Assembly (NCBI GenBank): GCA_965199055.1 | Contig: CBDAQR010000003.1 | Span: 496,001-560,000 of the forward strand | Origin: CBDAQR01 sp965199055 | GTDB taxonomy: Bacteria; Pseudomonadota; Gammaproteobacteria; Pseudomonadales; Halieaceae | Direction: 5' to 3' | DNA length: 64,000 nt | In this document: positions 8,333 through 16,394 of the stretch, in pieces | Position numbering within the stretch: the stretch's first letter is position 1 | How the letters are laid out: each line of letters starts with the position of its first letter | Made by a program: the position numbers and the translations under genes | The notes under the pieces: model-generated | The model's input: only the letters and a program-made list of their open reading frames with translations | What the model was told of the DNA's origin: nothing | Databases searched by the model: none

Positions 8333-9148
8333 ATGCCCGACACCCTACCGCCATCAAGCCAACAGCACCTGGAACAGGCGCTGAGCCAATGGCGCCACTG
8401 GCACCCTGCTCCACCGACCAAACCCGAACTGGTGCATTTGTTCGATGCAGGCTTGAGCAACCACAGCCTGCGCGTGTCATGCGCCGAGGCAGACTGGGTG
8501 GTACGTATAGAACGCGTGTCTGCTGAGAAACTCGGCCTGAGCCGTAGCGCCGAATGGCGCTGTATGCACAACGCCTTCGAGCAAGGTCTCTGCCCGCGCC
8601 CGGTGTATCAAAACCCACAGATCGGTTGCATTGTGACCGAGTTTGTCTCGCATGCCGATGATGCAGAGGCAGCAGACATCCCAGCCATAGCCCAGTTATT
8701 CCGGCAAGTTCATCAACTACCGGCGGTGAAATATCGACTCGACCCGCTGCACCGCGCCCAGCGCTACCTCGCCATTGTGGGCGCACACGACGTTCCCGAC
8801 CGGCTTTTACAGGCCTGCGAGGCCCTGGCCGAAATGACCGTTACACCCGTGCTCTGTCATAACGATTTGCTAGCTGCGAACCGACTTAAGACGGATGCCG
8901 GCTGGTTAGCGCTGGACTGGGAGTACGCTGCGATGGGCGATCCATTTTTCGACCTGGCGGTGTGTATTGAAGGCGATGAGTTAAGCGAGGAACAATCTGC
9001 AGCGCTGCTCACCCACTACTTGATGACAGAGCCCTCCGAGCAGCAGCAACAGCGACTGCAGCTACAGCGCATTGTGTACACGGAGTTAAGTCGACTTTGG
9101 GAAAAGGCTTTTGAGCAACTCACCAACCGCGATACCATCTCCGAATGA
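8333..9148 (+). CDS. choline/aminoglycoside-kinase fold protein, probable thiamine kinase
   Basis: A 271-residue cytosolic protein of the APH/choline kinase fold. The catalytic loop 'LCHNDLLAANRL' and the metal-binding 'LDWEYAAMGDPFFDLAV' (DFG-equivalent Asp) are intact. ThiK, the E. coli thiamine kinase, belongs to this fold. The position in a TPP-riboswitch operon directly behind a PnuC-like permease supports phosphorylation of imported thiamine as the trapping step. Other alpha- and gammaproteobacteria use a thiamine pyrophosphokinase at this position. The N-terminal P-loop equivalent is less distinct than the catalytic loop, as is common in the family. The alternative is a choline- or methylthioribose-type kinase, which is less likely here. 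Confidence 0.82.
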   Translation: MPDTLPPSSQQHLEQALSQWRHWHPAPPTKPELVHLFDAGLSNHSLRVSCAEADWVVRIERVSAEKLGLSRSAEWRCMHNAFEQGLCPRPVYQNPQIGCIVTEFVSHADDAEAADIPAIAQLFRQVHQLPAVKYRLDPLHRAQRYLAIVGAHDVPDRLLQACEALAEMTVTPVLCHNDLLAANRLKTDAGWLALDWEYAAMGDPFFDLAVCIEGDELSEEQSAALLTHYLMTEPSEQQQQRLQLQRIVYTELSRLWEKAFEQLTNRDTISE

Positions 9149-9834
9149 TTAAATTCTCCACCAAAGCCATTGTCATTGCGCTAATGGCGAGCATCTTCAT
9201 TGCCAAACCAACCTGGGCGGCGCTACCCGCTGCCAGCTCCGATGAGTTCTGCCGCACAGTTCAGCAGTTGCTGGCCAGCACCGACATGGTCAGCAACAAC
9301 ACCGTATATGAAGACCTTGAGGCGTTTCGCAAATCCAAGCCCGGGGCCGAGCCGCTGCACACCTACCAGATGCTGAGCTGGGACGGCGAGTTGCCCATCG
9401 CGGTGTCCTGCAAGGTCAAAACGGCGGATAACCTGCGCTATGTGTACGGGGAGAACGCAGCAGGTGCGCAACAATACTGCCCCTATATCACGCGCAAGAT
9501 TATGGAAGGCGCACAAAAGCAATTACTGGCCGCCGGCGAGGATGCCGCAGCGTCGCGGCTGCAGGCCTTCGTGCTGGATCGTAACGAGCCCTATATGACG
9601 GGCTCCAGTTATCTGTCGAGCTACGCGCCCGTATACACGGGCGATGACGGCCGGGTGCATATCGCCAGCCCGGGCCTGATGGTGTACTGGGACAGCTTCT
9701 GGCGCTATATCATGCCCGATATTCTGGTGGGACAAACCTACTGCCACCTGGTGACCGCTGACTACCTGATGGCTGTAGCGCGCGGAGAGCGCGATCCCGG
9801 CGTGAGCGTATCTTTCGACCTACCCGAGAGCTAG
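9145..9834 (+). CDS. secreted protein of unknown function in thiamine operon
   Basis: A 229-residue protein with a Sec signal peptide (about residues 1-25, 'MASIFIAKPTWA' before the cleavage region) and no recognisable domain. The mature part contains four cysteines ('EFCRTV', 'VSCKV', 'QYCPY', 'TYCHLV'), which could form two periplasmic disulfides. A tryptophan/tyrosine-rich stretch 'LMVYWDSFWRYIMPDIL' might line a binding site. The ATG overlaps the stop of the kinase-like gene by four bases, so it is co-translated with the thiamine genes and under the same riboswitch. A periplasmic role in thiamine or thiamine-phosphate handling is an inference. An unlinked secreted hydrolase-like role cannot be excluded. 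Confidence 0.8.
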   Translation: MIKFSTKAIVIALMASIFIAKPTWAALPAASSDEFCRTVQQLLASTDMVSNNTVYEDLEAFRKSKPGAEPLHTYQMLSWDGELPIAVSCKVKTADNLRYVYGENAAGAQQYCPYITRKIMEGAQKQLLAAGEDAAASRLQAFVLDRNEPYMTGSSYLSSYAPVYTGDDGRVHIASPGLMVYWDSFWRYIMPDILVGQTYCHLVTADYLMAVARGERDPGVSVSFDLPES

Positions 9835-9839
9835 CGCCG

Positions 9840-11027
9840 CTACAAGACTTTAGCGACGCTCTCAGCCAGGTAATCGACATTGGCGTCGTTGACGCCGGCC
9901 ACGTTGATACGCGATGAGCCCACCATATACACGCTGAATTCCTCACGCAGGCGATCGACCTGCTCAGGACTCAGACCGAGAAAGGAGAACATGCCATTCT
10001 CGCGGCGAATGAAACTGAAATCCTGCCCCGAGGCGGCGCTGAGCTTGTCGTCTAATAGCGCCCGCAAACCGTTAATGCGGGCGCACATGGCTGCCAGTTC
10101 TTCCCGCCACAGTGCGCCCAGCGTCTCATCGGTGAGCACCTTGCCCGCCAGAATGGCGCCATGGGCGGGCGGCATCGAGTAAATCTGACGCGCCGCCTTC
10201 ATACCCTGAGAGGCCAGGATCTCTGCGCTCTCCTGGGTTTTACCCACGAACACCGTCGCCCCGGTGCGCTCGCGATACAAGCCCAGATTCTTGGAACAGG
10301 AGGAGGCAATCACCACCTCGGGCAGGTTCGCCACCATATGGCGCAATCCAAACGCGTCTTCGTCCAGACCTTCCCCAAGGCCCTGATAGGCAATGTCGAT
10401 AAACGGGATGAGGCCGCGCTGCTCGCACACCGTCGTCACCGCCTGCCACTGTTCGTTGGACAAGTCGGCGCCGCAGGGGTTGTGACAGCAGCCGTGCAGC
10501 AATACTACATCACCGGCGGCGGCCGTATTCAGGTCGGCCAACATGCCGTCAAAGTCGACGCCATGGCTGACCGGGTCGTAATAGCGGTATTCACAAATCT
10601 CCAGGCCCACACTGCCAATCAGCGGAATATGGTTAGCCCAGGTGGGGCTGCTTACCCACACCTTGGCCGCTGCATTGGCGGCTTTAATCAATTCAGCGCC
10701 AATGCGCAGCGCGCCACAGCCGCCAGGTGTTTGCACGGAGCTCACCCGTCCATCGATGAGCGCCGCATTGCCCTCGCCCATCAGCAACTGTTGAATGCCC
10801 TGATTAAAGCTCGCATCGCCCACCTGAGCGATATAGGCCTTGGTCACTTCCTCTTGGGTAACAATCGCCTGTGCACGCTTAATCGCCTCGAAAACCGGGG
10901 TCGCGCCGGTCTCATCTTTATAGACACCGACCGTCAGATCGACCTTTTTCGGGTTGTCGTCTTGTTTGCAGAGCGCCGACAGGCCCAGGATGGGATCTTC
11001 GGGCAGGCGCTCGAGTTGTTCGAACAT
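9840..11027 (-). CDS. aromatic/aspartate amino acid aminotransferase (class I)
   Basis: A 395-residue PLP enzyme of the AspC/TyrB group. The start 'LPEDPILGLSALCKQD' and 'VDLTVGVYKDETGATPVFEA' are family signatures. 'CCHNPCGADLSNEQW' contains the conserved Asn-Pro, and 'ASSCSKNLGLYRERTGA' contains the PLP Lys and neighbouring Arg. It transfers amino groups between aspartate or aromatic amino acids and 2-oxoglutarate in the cytosol. The sequence does not separate AspC from TyrB function with confidence. The gene converges with the thiamine operon, the two stops being five bases apart, and has its own leader of about 190 bases shared with the divergent cupin gene. Confidence 0.93.
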   Translation of the reverse strand: MFEQLERLPEDPILGLSALCKQDDNPKKVDLTVGVYKDETGATPVFEAIKRAQAIVTQEEVTKAYIAQVGDASFNQGIQQLLMGEGNAALIDGRVSSVQTPGGCGALRIGAELIKAANAAAKVWVSSPTWANHIPLIGSVGLEICEYRYYDPVSHGVDFDGMLADLNTAAAGDVVLLHGCCHNPCGADLSNEQWQAVTTVCEQRGLIPFIDIAYQGLGEGLDEDAFGLRHMVANLPEVVIASSCSKNLGLYRERTGATVFVGKTQESAEILASQGMKAARQIYSMPPAHGAILAGKVLTDETLGALWREELAAMCARINGLRALLDDKLSAASGQDFSFIRRENGMFSFLGLSPEQVDRLREEFSVYMVGSSRINVAGVNDANVDYLAESVAKVL

Positions 11028-11215
11028 AGCGATTTCCAGTTTCAGGCTGCGAGGGAAGGGAATTGTCTAACAGAGTACGCCCACACTCAATGGCAGCGGC
11101 ACCCCGAATTGCTATACCAGCCCAACCAGATCAAGTTTTTGCGTCTGTCGCGCCCTTCCGTAGCGCCCTGTCAGCCAGTATATTAAGCAGGCTGGAAATG
11201 TAAGGAGCATCAGCT

Positions 11216-11554
11216 ATGTCTGTGGATGGTTGGGAAGTTGTCGACGTCAGCGAAGTGAAAGCACGCCTGAAGGGCGAGACCGTCGAGTATCTGGAATTTC
11301 TCAATGTACCCAGCCTTAGCTGCGGTTTGTATTCCCTCGCCGCTGGCAGCAAAGACATGCAAGCACCCCACGACGAGGACGAGGTGTATTTCGTCTTGGA
11401 AGGCAGAGCCCGCATGCGCCTGGGCGATGAGGAAAAGGAAGTTAAAGCCGGCTCCTTGCTCTACGTGCAGGCCGCCACCGAGCACAGCTTTTTCGAGATC
11501 GAGGAAGACATGTTGTTGCTGGTGCTGTTTGCCAGTGGCATTCAGCAGCAGTAA
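11216..11554 (+). CDS. cupin-domain protein
   Basis: A 112-residue single-domain cupin. The first motif appears in 'MQAPHDEDEVYFVLEGRARM', where His and Glu positions match metal ligands, and the second in 'LLYVQAATEHSFFEI', where the His is kept. Such small cupins bind a divalent metal and act as dioxygenases, isomerases or sugar/hormone-binding regulators; the exact role is not visible. AAGGAG lies nine bases before the ATG. Its stop codon directly abuts that of the convergent MaoC gene with no spacer. Confidence 0.87.
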   Translation: MSVDGWEVVDVSEVKARLKGETVEYLEFLNVPSLSCGLYSLAAGSKDMQAPHDEDEVYFVLEGRARMRLGDEEKEVKAGSLLYVQAATEHSFFEIEEDMLLLVLFASGIQQQ

Positions 11555-11971
11555 TCACTCTACAGGCAGTAACACTGTGACCGTACCGGTCACGTGATCT
11601 CCCAGGCTATTAGCGCCGCGCACACTCACATCGATCACACCCGCTGCCGCTTCGACAGCGCTGACACTGCCGCTGAGACGCATATGATCACCGGGGTAGT
11701 TCGGCGCGCCCAGGCGAATACTCACTTTTTTCAGGCGCGCGCCCGGGCCCGCCCAATCGGTGATGTAACGCCCCACCAGACCATTGGTGGTGAGTATGTT
11801 CATAAAGATATCGGGTGAGCCCAGCTCCTGCGCCCGCGCCTTGTCGTGGTGTACGTCCTGATAGTCGCGCGTGGCGATGGCGCCGCCGGCGATCAACTTG
11901 GCTGTGACATCGATACCCAATTCAGGCAACTCATCGCCCACACTCACCTGCTCGATTTGCAGCTTACTCAC
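11555..11971 (-). CDS. MaoC-like (R)-hydratase, hotdog fold
   Basis: A 138-residue protein starting at a GTG that overlaps the end of the preceding gene by eight bases. 'AIATRDYQDVHHDKARAQ' carries the hydratase 2 motif with catalytic Asp and His. The following 'GSPDIFMNILTTNGLVGRYI' is the normal central helix and next strand of MaoC hotdog domains. These enzymes hydrate trans-2-enoyl-CoA. The partner gene just upstream encodes a second hotdog protein. A two-subunit MaoC hydratase is known from mycobacterial cholesterol side-chain degradation (ChsH1/ChsH2), and this pair has the same make-up. Longer readings upstream run through the other gene in a different frame and are rejected. Confidence 0.88.
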   Translation of the reverse strand: MSKLQIEQVSVGDELPELGIDVTAKLIAGGAIATRDYQDVHHDKARAQELGSPDIFMNILTTNGLVGRYITDWAGPGARLKKVSIRLGAPNYPGDHMRLSGSVSAVEAAAGVIDVSVRGANSLGDHVTGTVTVLLPVE

Positions 11972-12503
11972 CCGGTGACCCCGCTGGCTTGTACTGCAGC
12001 ACTCGGAAGCGCATGGTACCCACGACCTCGTCTCGCTGGTTGTAAAAGGTAGACAACTCCGTAACAAAATAACCCACCCCAAGCGCCGTGGTTTTTTCGT
12101 CGGAGATCGATTCGCAGGTGGAACGGAAGTACACCGTGTCGCCCTCTTCCAGATACGCGTGGTATTCCTGCTCACAATTCACGCCAACCACAGCGTTATA
12201 TCCTGCCGCTTGCAGTACCTGTAGTACGGCCATTGCACTCCGGTCATCGGAACCTGGGGGGCGCACGCCGTTATAACCCGGCATGATCCAGGCCTGCATC
12301 ATGGCCGGTGGTGCCACCAGGCCAGCATGCCCTTCGCCGCGAGCGGCATCCGCGTCGGTATAGATGGGATTGGTGTCGCCCATGGCCTCACACCAGTGGC
12401 GAATCATGGGCGCATTCACGGCATCCCAGGCCAGGAATGGACCGAAGTCGCCGCCCACGTACTCTTGCAGGTTTAACTCAGCCTGCGCTGCTGACTCAGT
12501 CAC
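11964..12503 (-). CDS. MaoC-family protein, FAS1-like dehydratase type
   Basis: A 179-residue hotdog protein: 'AWDAVNAPMIRHWCEAMGDT' followed by 'NPIYTD' near the start, 'VAPPAMMQAWIMPGY', and 'EQEYHAYLEEGDTVYFRS' in the middle. This layout is that of the N-terminal-like MaoC/FAS1-type dehydratase halves, which often lack the catalytic His/Asp pair and need a partner subunit. It is coupled by overlap with the catalytic MaoC gene and lies six bases behind the KshA-like oxygenase gene, so the three are one transcript. A role in hydrating an enoyl-CoA intermediate of a steroid-like substrate is inferred from these neighbours. Confidence 0.86.
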   Translation of the reverse strand: MTESAAQAELNLQEYVGGDFGPFLAWDAVNAPMIRHWCEAMGDTNPIYTDADAARGEGHAGLVAPPAMMQAWIMPGYNGVRPPGSDDRSAMAVLQVLQAAGYNAVVGVNCEQEYHAYLEEGDTVYFRSTCESISDEKTTALGVGYFVTELSTFYNQRDEVVGTMRFRVLQYKPAGSPGE

Positions 12504-12509
12504 GACGGC

Positions 12510-13601
12510 TCAGGGTACCGCAACTTCCTGGTCGAACGCGCGGTGATCGTCGTCCGGCTGATCGAAGCGTTCGATATGCATGATGCCATTGAGCTCATCT
12601 TGCAAACCGCCAAGGTCAGCGCGCTCGGCATAAAACTGGCCGTACCACTTGCGCACATGCTTAAAGGGCCCATCCTGCTTCATTTGCATAACGCGAATCG
12701 CGGGCGCCTTGTGCTTCCAGACTTCGAAATCAGCACCAAAGGCGAACAGTGCCGCTTCCTGAGCGCCCTTGGCACCGGCAAGGTCTTCTTCGCTGGGGGG
12801 CACGTTCTGGCCCTTGTACAGCACCGCATGCCAGGCCTGCGTCACGCCATCATCCACCGGTGTGTTGGCGATCAGTTCATAGGTATACATCTCGCCAAAC
12901 TTCTGCCGCGACAGCAGCAGGCCCGGGCCGGTATACCAGGTGGTGGTATTGAGCATGCAGTCGTAGGTTTGGTGGTAACCACCCTGGCGCTGGATGACGA
13001 CATGGTCTTTAAATTCGTTTTCAAAGTACTGGCAGGGCGAACCGTGGGTAGGCCCCAGGTGCTGGGCATCTGCCATGTTGTCGAGAATCTCCATGCCATG
13101 AACCGGCAGGGTTCCCAGATGATCGAGCTCCCAACGCACCCACTGGGGATCGTTCCACTCTTCCAGGAAGGGCGGCTCAAACAGCGGCTCGCCGTTCTCC
13201 GGATCGTGCCACATGAGGATCATGCCCATGACCTCGCGCACCTCGTAAGACCCGATCGCGCCAGACTTGGGCAGCGGGCCATCGTGGTAGGGAATATCGT
13301 CGAGTTGGCCATCGGGGCCATAACGCCAGCCGTGGTAAGGGCAGCGAATGGAGTCGCCTTCCTGCTGCTTGCCGTCGGCCACGATAATGGCGCTCTTGCT
13401 GGCCGTCAGGTGGGTACCCATGTGAGCACAGTAGGCATCCAGCATCACGACTTTGCCGCTTTCACCGCGGTAAAGCGCAAAGTCCTTGCCGAAGAAACGC
13501 ACCGCCATCGGGCCATCATCCAGCTCTTTGGCTTCTGCCACGATGAACCAACCGCGGGGGAAGGTATGGGGGCCAAGTCCGTATTCTGCTGCCTGGGCCA
13601 T
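12510..13601 (-). CDS. Rieske non-heme iron oxygenase, KshA-like (3-ketosteroid 9-alpha-hydroxylase oxygenase)
   Basis: A 363-residue Rieske oxygenase. The [2Fe-2S] ligands are Cys58/His60 in 'AYCAHMGTHL' and Cys87/His90 in 'CPYHGWRYG'. The catalytic iron site is 'DNMADAQHLGPTHG' (Asp178, His181, His186). The opening 'FPRGWFIVAEAKEL' and the order 'MLDAYCAHMG ... DIPYHDG' resemble KshA of actinobacteria, which hydroxylates C9 of androstenedione and so opens ring B. A reductase partner is not encoded nearby. Co-transcription with two MaoC proteins supports a steroid-like substrate. Identity as KshA is by similarity of motifs only; related Rieske enzymes such as cholesterol-7-desaturase are the main alternative. 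Confidence 0.88.
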   Translation of the reverse strand: MAQAAEYGLGPHTFPRGWFIVAEAKELDDGPMAVRFFGKDFALYRGESGKVVMLDAYCAHMGTHLTASKSAIIVADGKQQEGDSIRCPYHGWRYGPDGQLDDIPYHDGPLPKSGAIGSYEVREVMGMILMWHDPENGEPLFEPPFLEEWNDPQWVRWELDHLGTLPVHGMEILDNMADAQHLGPTHGSPCQYFENEFKDHVVIQRQGGYHQTYDCMLNTTTWYTGPGLLLSRQKFGEMYTYELIANTPVDDGVTQAWHAVLYKGQNVPPSEEDLAGAKGAQEAALFAFGADFEVWKHKAPAIRVMQMKQDGPFKHVRKWYGQFYAERADLGGLQDELNGIMHIERFDQPDDDHRAFDQEVAVP

Positions 13602-13707
13602 GGAATCTCTCCAGTATCGCTATTAATGTCAGGCCGCTAATTATGGACGCTGGCCCTGAACTCGCCAAACCCGCCAGTCACCATAACTAAACCAGTTCCG
13701 GATTCAG

Positions 13708-14310
13708 CTAGCGGCGCGCACCGCCGAACCGGCGCTGTAGACGGGCCAGGCGGGTAATGAAGGCCTCCGTCGGTGGCTGGTGCCGCCCCAGTAAGCGGTA
13801 TTGGGCAATTTCCAGCCAGAACCCCAATCGTTCGCGGGTATCAAAGTAAGCGAAGTAGGTGGAGAGAATGCCCATATTAACCCCGCCTTCGAGGTAGAGC
13901 GGGTAGCCTGCCGCCGGCAAGGTCTCTTTCAGCTCCAGGATATTGTTTTGCATGCAGCAGATGTGATGTAGCGTGAGCGACCCATCGGCCGGTATCGCGT
14001 CGGTGTAGAACTGGGTGTTCTCGCCCGCGCCCAGTACTTCGATCTGCTGGTCACCGACATAGCCCATGCCCATTTCGACTGTGACTTTTCTCTGCTCGCC
14101 CTGCTCCGTCCAGCCCGGTGCGTCCATATTGGCGTAGATGAATGGCGTGGTGCCCAGCCCCTCGAGCCGCTCGATATCGGCAGGCACATTGCCTGACACC
14201 ATGCCGTATTGCCCCGGTATCGACAGGCCAAATTGGGCGAGGAAGTCTGCATCAACCAACGCGCTCAGGTCGGTACCACCGAGCGCCTCGATAATGGCCT
14301 GTTGCGACAC
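13708..14310 (-). CDS. VOC/glyoxalase-like domain protein
   Basis: A 200-residue protein. The segment 'LTLHHICCMQNNILELKETL' followed by 'PAAGYPLYLEG' has the start-of-module pattern of the vicinal oxygen chelate superfamily (HH-x3-V-xD then an A-G-Y/F turn), and 'STYFAYFDTRERLGFWLEI' matches the end of a module with a Glu ligand. The N-terminal ~90 residues are not clearly assignable. VOC proteins include extradiol dioxygenases, isomerases and glyoxalases. Proximity to the KshA-like gene hints at aromatic or steroid ring metabolism, but a 106-base gap separates it from that operon. The function is unassigned. Confidence 0.7.
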   Translation of the reverse strand: MSQQAIIEALGGTDLSALVDADFLAQFGLSIPGQYGMVSGNVPADIERLEGLGTTPFIYANMDAPGWTEQGEQRKVTVEMGMGYVGDQQIEVLGAGENTQFYTDAIPADGSLTLHHICCMQNNILELKETLPAAGYPLYLEGGVNMGILSTYFAYFDTRERLGFWLEIAQYRLLGRHQPPTEAFITRLARLQRRFGGARR

Positions 14311-14312
14311 GG

Positions 14313-14795
14313 CTAGTCCCGGAAGTTGTTGAACTGCAGCGGCAGGGGCAAATCCAGCTCACGACACATCGCCATTACCTGCTGTAGATCATCGCGCTTT
14401 TTACCCGTCACGCGCACCTGATCGCCCTGTATCTGGGCCTGCACCTTCATCTTCATGTCTTTGATGGACTTCACGATTTTGCGGCAGCTATCGCTGTCGA
14501 GACCGTGCTGCAGGGTCACCACCTGTTTCACCGTTTTGCCCGAGGGCACCGCATCGCCAATCTCCATCGCCTTGGGATCGATGCTGCACTTGATCAGCGC
14601 CTGACGCAGCATGTCCTGCATCTGGTCAACCTGAAACTCCGCCTCAGCGGTAATGGCTACCTGGCGATCATTACGCTCGAAGGAGGCATCCACCCCCTGA
14701 AAATCGAAGCGGTTCTGTACGATGCGCCCCGCCTGATCCACGGCATTGGTCAGCTCGTGCAGATCTACCTCGGAGACAATATCGAAACTGGGCAT
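14313..14795 (-). CDS. yajQ: YajQ-family nucleotide-binding protein
   Basis: A 160-residue protein. 'MPSFDIVSEVDLHELTNAVD', the 'NRFDFQGVDASFE' strand, and 'VRVTGKKRDDLQQVMAM' with the end 'LPLPLQFNNFRD' are diagnostic of YajQ (UPF0234). It has two ferredoxin-like domains; Xanthomonas and Pseudomonas members bind c-di-GMP and act with transcription factors. I placed the start at MPSF, which has GGAAGAGGGGG just upstream; the longer frame to 14924 has no support and runs under panE. It is convergently placed two bases from the end of the VOC gene's start region, so both may be one transcript. Confidence 0.95.
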   Translation of the reverse strand: MPSFDIVSEVDLHELTNAVDQAGRIVQNRFDFQGVDASFERNDRQVAITAEAEFQVDQMQDMLRQALIKCSIDPKAMEIGDAVPSGKTVKQVVTLQHGLDSDSCRKIVKSIKDMKMKVQAQIQGDQVRVTGKKRDDLQQVMAMCRELDLPLPLQFNNFRD

Positions 14796-14886
14796 GGCGT
14801 TCCCCCTCTTCCAGAAACGGCAAAAAATGAGGCGTGCATCATAGCACCAACGGGATAGAATCACCGAAACCGAACTGGGAATACGC

Positions 14887-15786
14887 GTGACAGACTGCTG
14901 GTACATACTCGGCGCCGGCGCCATCGGCCACCTGCTGGCCTGGAAGTTACACCAGGCAGGCGTAGAAGCCTGCCTGATCTACCGCGCCGCGCAATTACCT
15001 GAACACCCCAAACGCATCCAACCCGCTGATGGCTCGGCCGAGCAGCCCATCGACTGCCAGCGCACCGCGGCGGACCAACTCACACCCGGGGAAATCAAAC
15101 AGCTGATACTCACCACCAAGGCCAATCAGGCGAGCCAGGCGCTAACCGACATTCGCCCCGCTTTGGCCAATGGCGCGCTCGTGATTCTGGCCCACAATGG
15201 CATGGGTGTTTACGAGGAAGTGCGCGAGCAGTTTCCCGAGTTGAACCTGGCGTTGGCCGTGACCACCGAGGGCGCTAACTGGCAAAGCGAGCAAACGCTT
15301 AACTATGCCGGCGTGGGTAGCACGCGGCTGGGGCAGCCAAACCAAACCGCCGTGCCCGATTGGGCTACACCACTGACGCAGGGCGACACCCGCATCTCAT
15401 GGGAGGCTGACATCGAGCGAGCCCTGTGGGAGAAGCTGGTGATCAACTGCGCCATTAACCCACTCACGGCGATTCACCAATGCAAAAACGGGGAACTGGG
15501 CAGAAACGCCAAACTGCGCGAGCAGGTGAAAGCACTTTGCAAAGAGCTGGAGGCGGTTACTCGCGCACGGGGCGACAATGAACTCGCCAATACAATTGAA
15601 GACAAAGTGTTCGCCGTGATTGAAGCCACTGCTGAGAATGAATCGTCGATGATGCGGGACTTCAAGGCAGGCAGGGTCAGCGAGGTTCGCTATATAACCG
15701 GCTATTTGCTCCAGATAGCTCGCAAACTCAACATTAAAACCCCATCCAACGAGAACGTGTTTAACAGCGTTCAGTCGAAGAGCTGA
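14887..15786 (+). CDS. panE: ketopantoate reductase PanE
   Basis: A 299-residue NADPH-dependent 2-dehydropantoate 2-reductase, which makes pantoate for pantothenate/CoA synthesis. The N-terminal 'WYILGAGAIGHLLAWKL' is the dinucleotide-binding glycine loop. 'LILTTKANQASQAL' carries the Lys, 'LAHNGMGVYEEVR' the substrate loop, and 'WEKLVINCAINPLTAIHQCK' the catalytic Lys and Asn of the C-terminal domain. The start is GTG. The C-terminus overlaps the end of the interrupted kinase gene on the other strand by 16 bases, so these two genes converge. CoaE of the same pathway is encoded 33 kb away. Confidence 0.95.
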   Translation: MTDCWYILGAGAIGHLLAWKLHQAGVEACLIYRAAQLPEHPKRIQPADGSAEQPIDCQRTAADQLTPGEIKQLILTTKANQASQALTDIRPALANGALVILAHNGMGVYEEVREQFPELNLALAVTTEGANWQSEQTLNYAGVGSTRLGQPNQTAVPDWATPLTQGDTRISWEADIERALWEKLVINCAINPLTAIHQCKNGELGRNAKLREQVKALCKELEAVTRARGDNELANTIEDKVFAVIEATAENESSMMRDFKAGRVSEVRYITGYLLQIARKLNIKTPSNENVFNSVQSKS

Positions 15787-16055
15787 TCGAGCGCCCCTCG
15801 AAATTCAGAGCGCCAGGCCGCATCGGGCGCATCACGCAAGATCGTCGAGTAATAGGATTTGCTGTCAGAGCCTTTAGCTGTGCGCCGCACCAGTATGCCG
15901 CACGAACTGCTATGGCATTGCACACTCACACTAACCACCTCAGAGGCGCGGGACTCCGATAGGCGAAGGCCTGCTTTCTCGCGCACCACTCCCAGTAATA
16001 TCCTTTGTAAGTTAGGCGCAGATGGTCCGGAGAGAGAATCTTCGGGAAACATCAC
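15771..16055 (-). pseudogene. severed C-terminal part of Ser/Thr kinase gene
   Basis: This 94-codon frame has no ribosome site and begins inside the 4-bp target duplication of the insertion sequence. If 16057-17251 (the element plus one duplicate) is removed, the kinase frame runs through the shared GTG codon directly into this frame without a shift and ends at the stop at 15771-15773. The segment 'VSVSVQCHSSSCGILVRRT' carries two cysteines and would lie outside the membrane behind the kinase's single TM helix. I do not recognise its fold; it may be a periplasmic sensor domain. It is most likely not translated now. Confidence 0.85.
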
Positions 16056-16130
16056 CTGTAAGTACCCCGTAAAATAGCGCCACTCATACGTAGAAATTTC
16101 TATAAACTAACGTGATAGGAGTTTTTACAT

Positions 16131-16394
16131 ATGCGCAAATCGAAGTTCAGCGAAACGCAGATTGTGGCGTTTCTCAAACAAGCAGAAAGCGGAGTGCCGG
16201 TTCCGGACATATGTCGAGAGCATGGCATTGGACTCAGCACCTTTTACAAGTGGCGCTCTAAGTACGGTGGAATGGAAGCCTCCGATGTACGGCGGCTCAA
16301 GGAACTTGAAGAAGAGAACCGCAAGCTCAAGCAGATGTATGCCGATCTCAGCCTGAAGAGTCAGATGCAGGAAGAGATCATAAAAAAGCTTTAG
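16131..16394 (+). CDS. IS3-family transposase OrfA
   Basis: An 87-residue DNA-binding protein with an HTH ('QIVAFLKQAESGVPVPDICR', 'EHGIGLSTFYKWRSKYGG') followed by a leucine-zipper-like helix 'RLKELEEENRKLKQMYADLS'. This is the standard OrfA of IS3 elements, which binds the terminal repeats. The heptamer A AAA AAG at 16382-16388 lies in frame just before its TAG. A -1 slip there joins it to OrfB, giving the active OrfAB transposase. The ribosome site GATAGGAG lies nine bases before the ATG. Confidence 0.95.
   Translation: MRKSKFSETQIVAFLKQAESGVPVPDICREHGIGLSTFYKWRSKYGGMEASDVRRLKELEEENRKLKQMYADLSLKSQMQEEIIKKL

Noticed and set aside
10161..11186. 341-codon plus-strand frame opposite the aminotransferase gene
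   Set aside because: Antisense shadow of a well-conserved PLP enzyme; composition and motifs do not resemble a protein family.
12543..13640. 365-codon plus-strand frame opposite the Rieske oxygenase gene
   Set aside because: Lies wholly antisense to a gene with complete Rieske motifs; no recognisable domain, no ribosome site.
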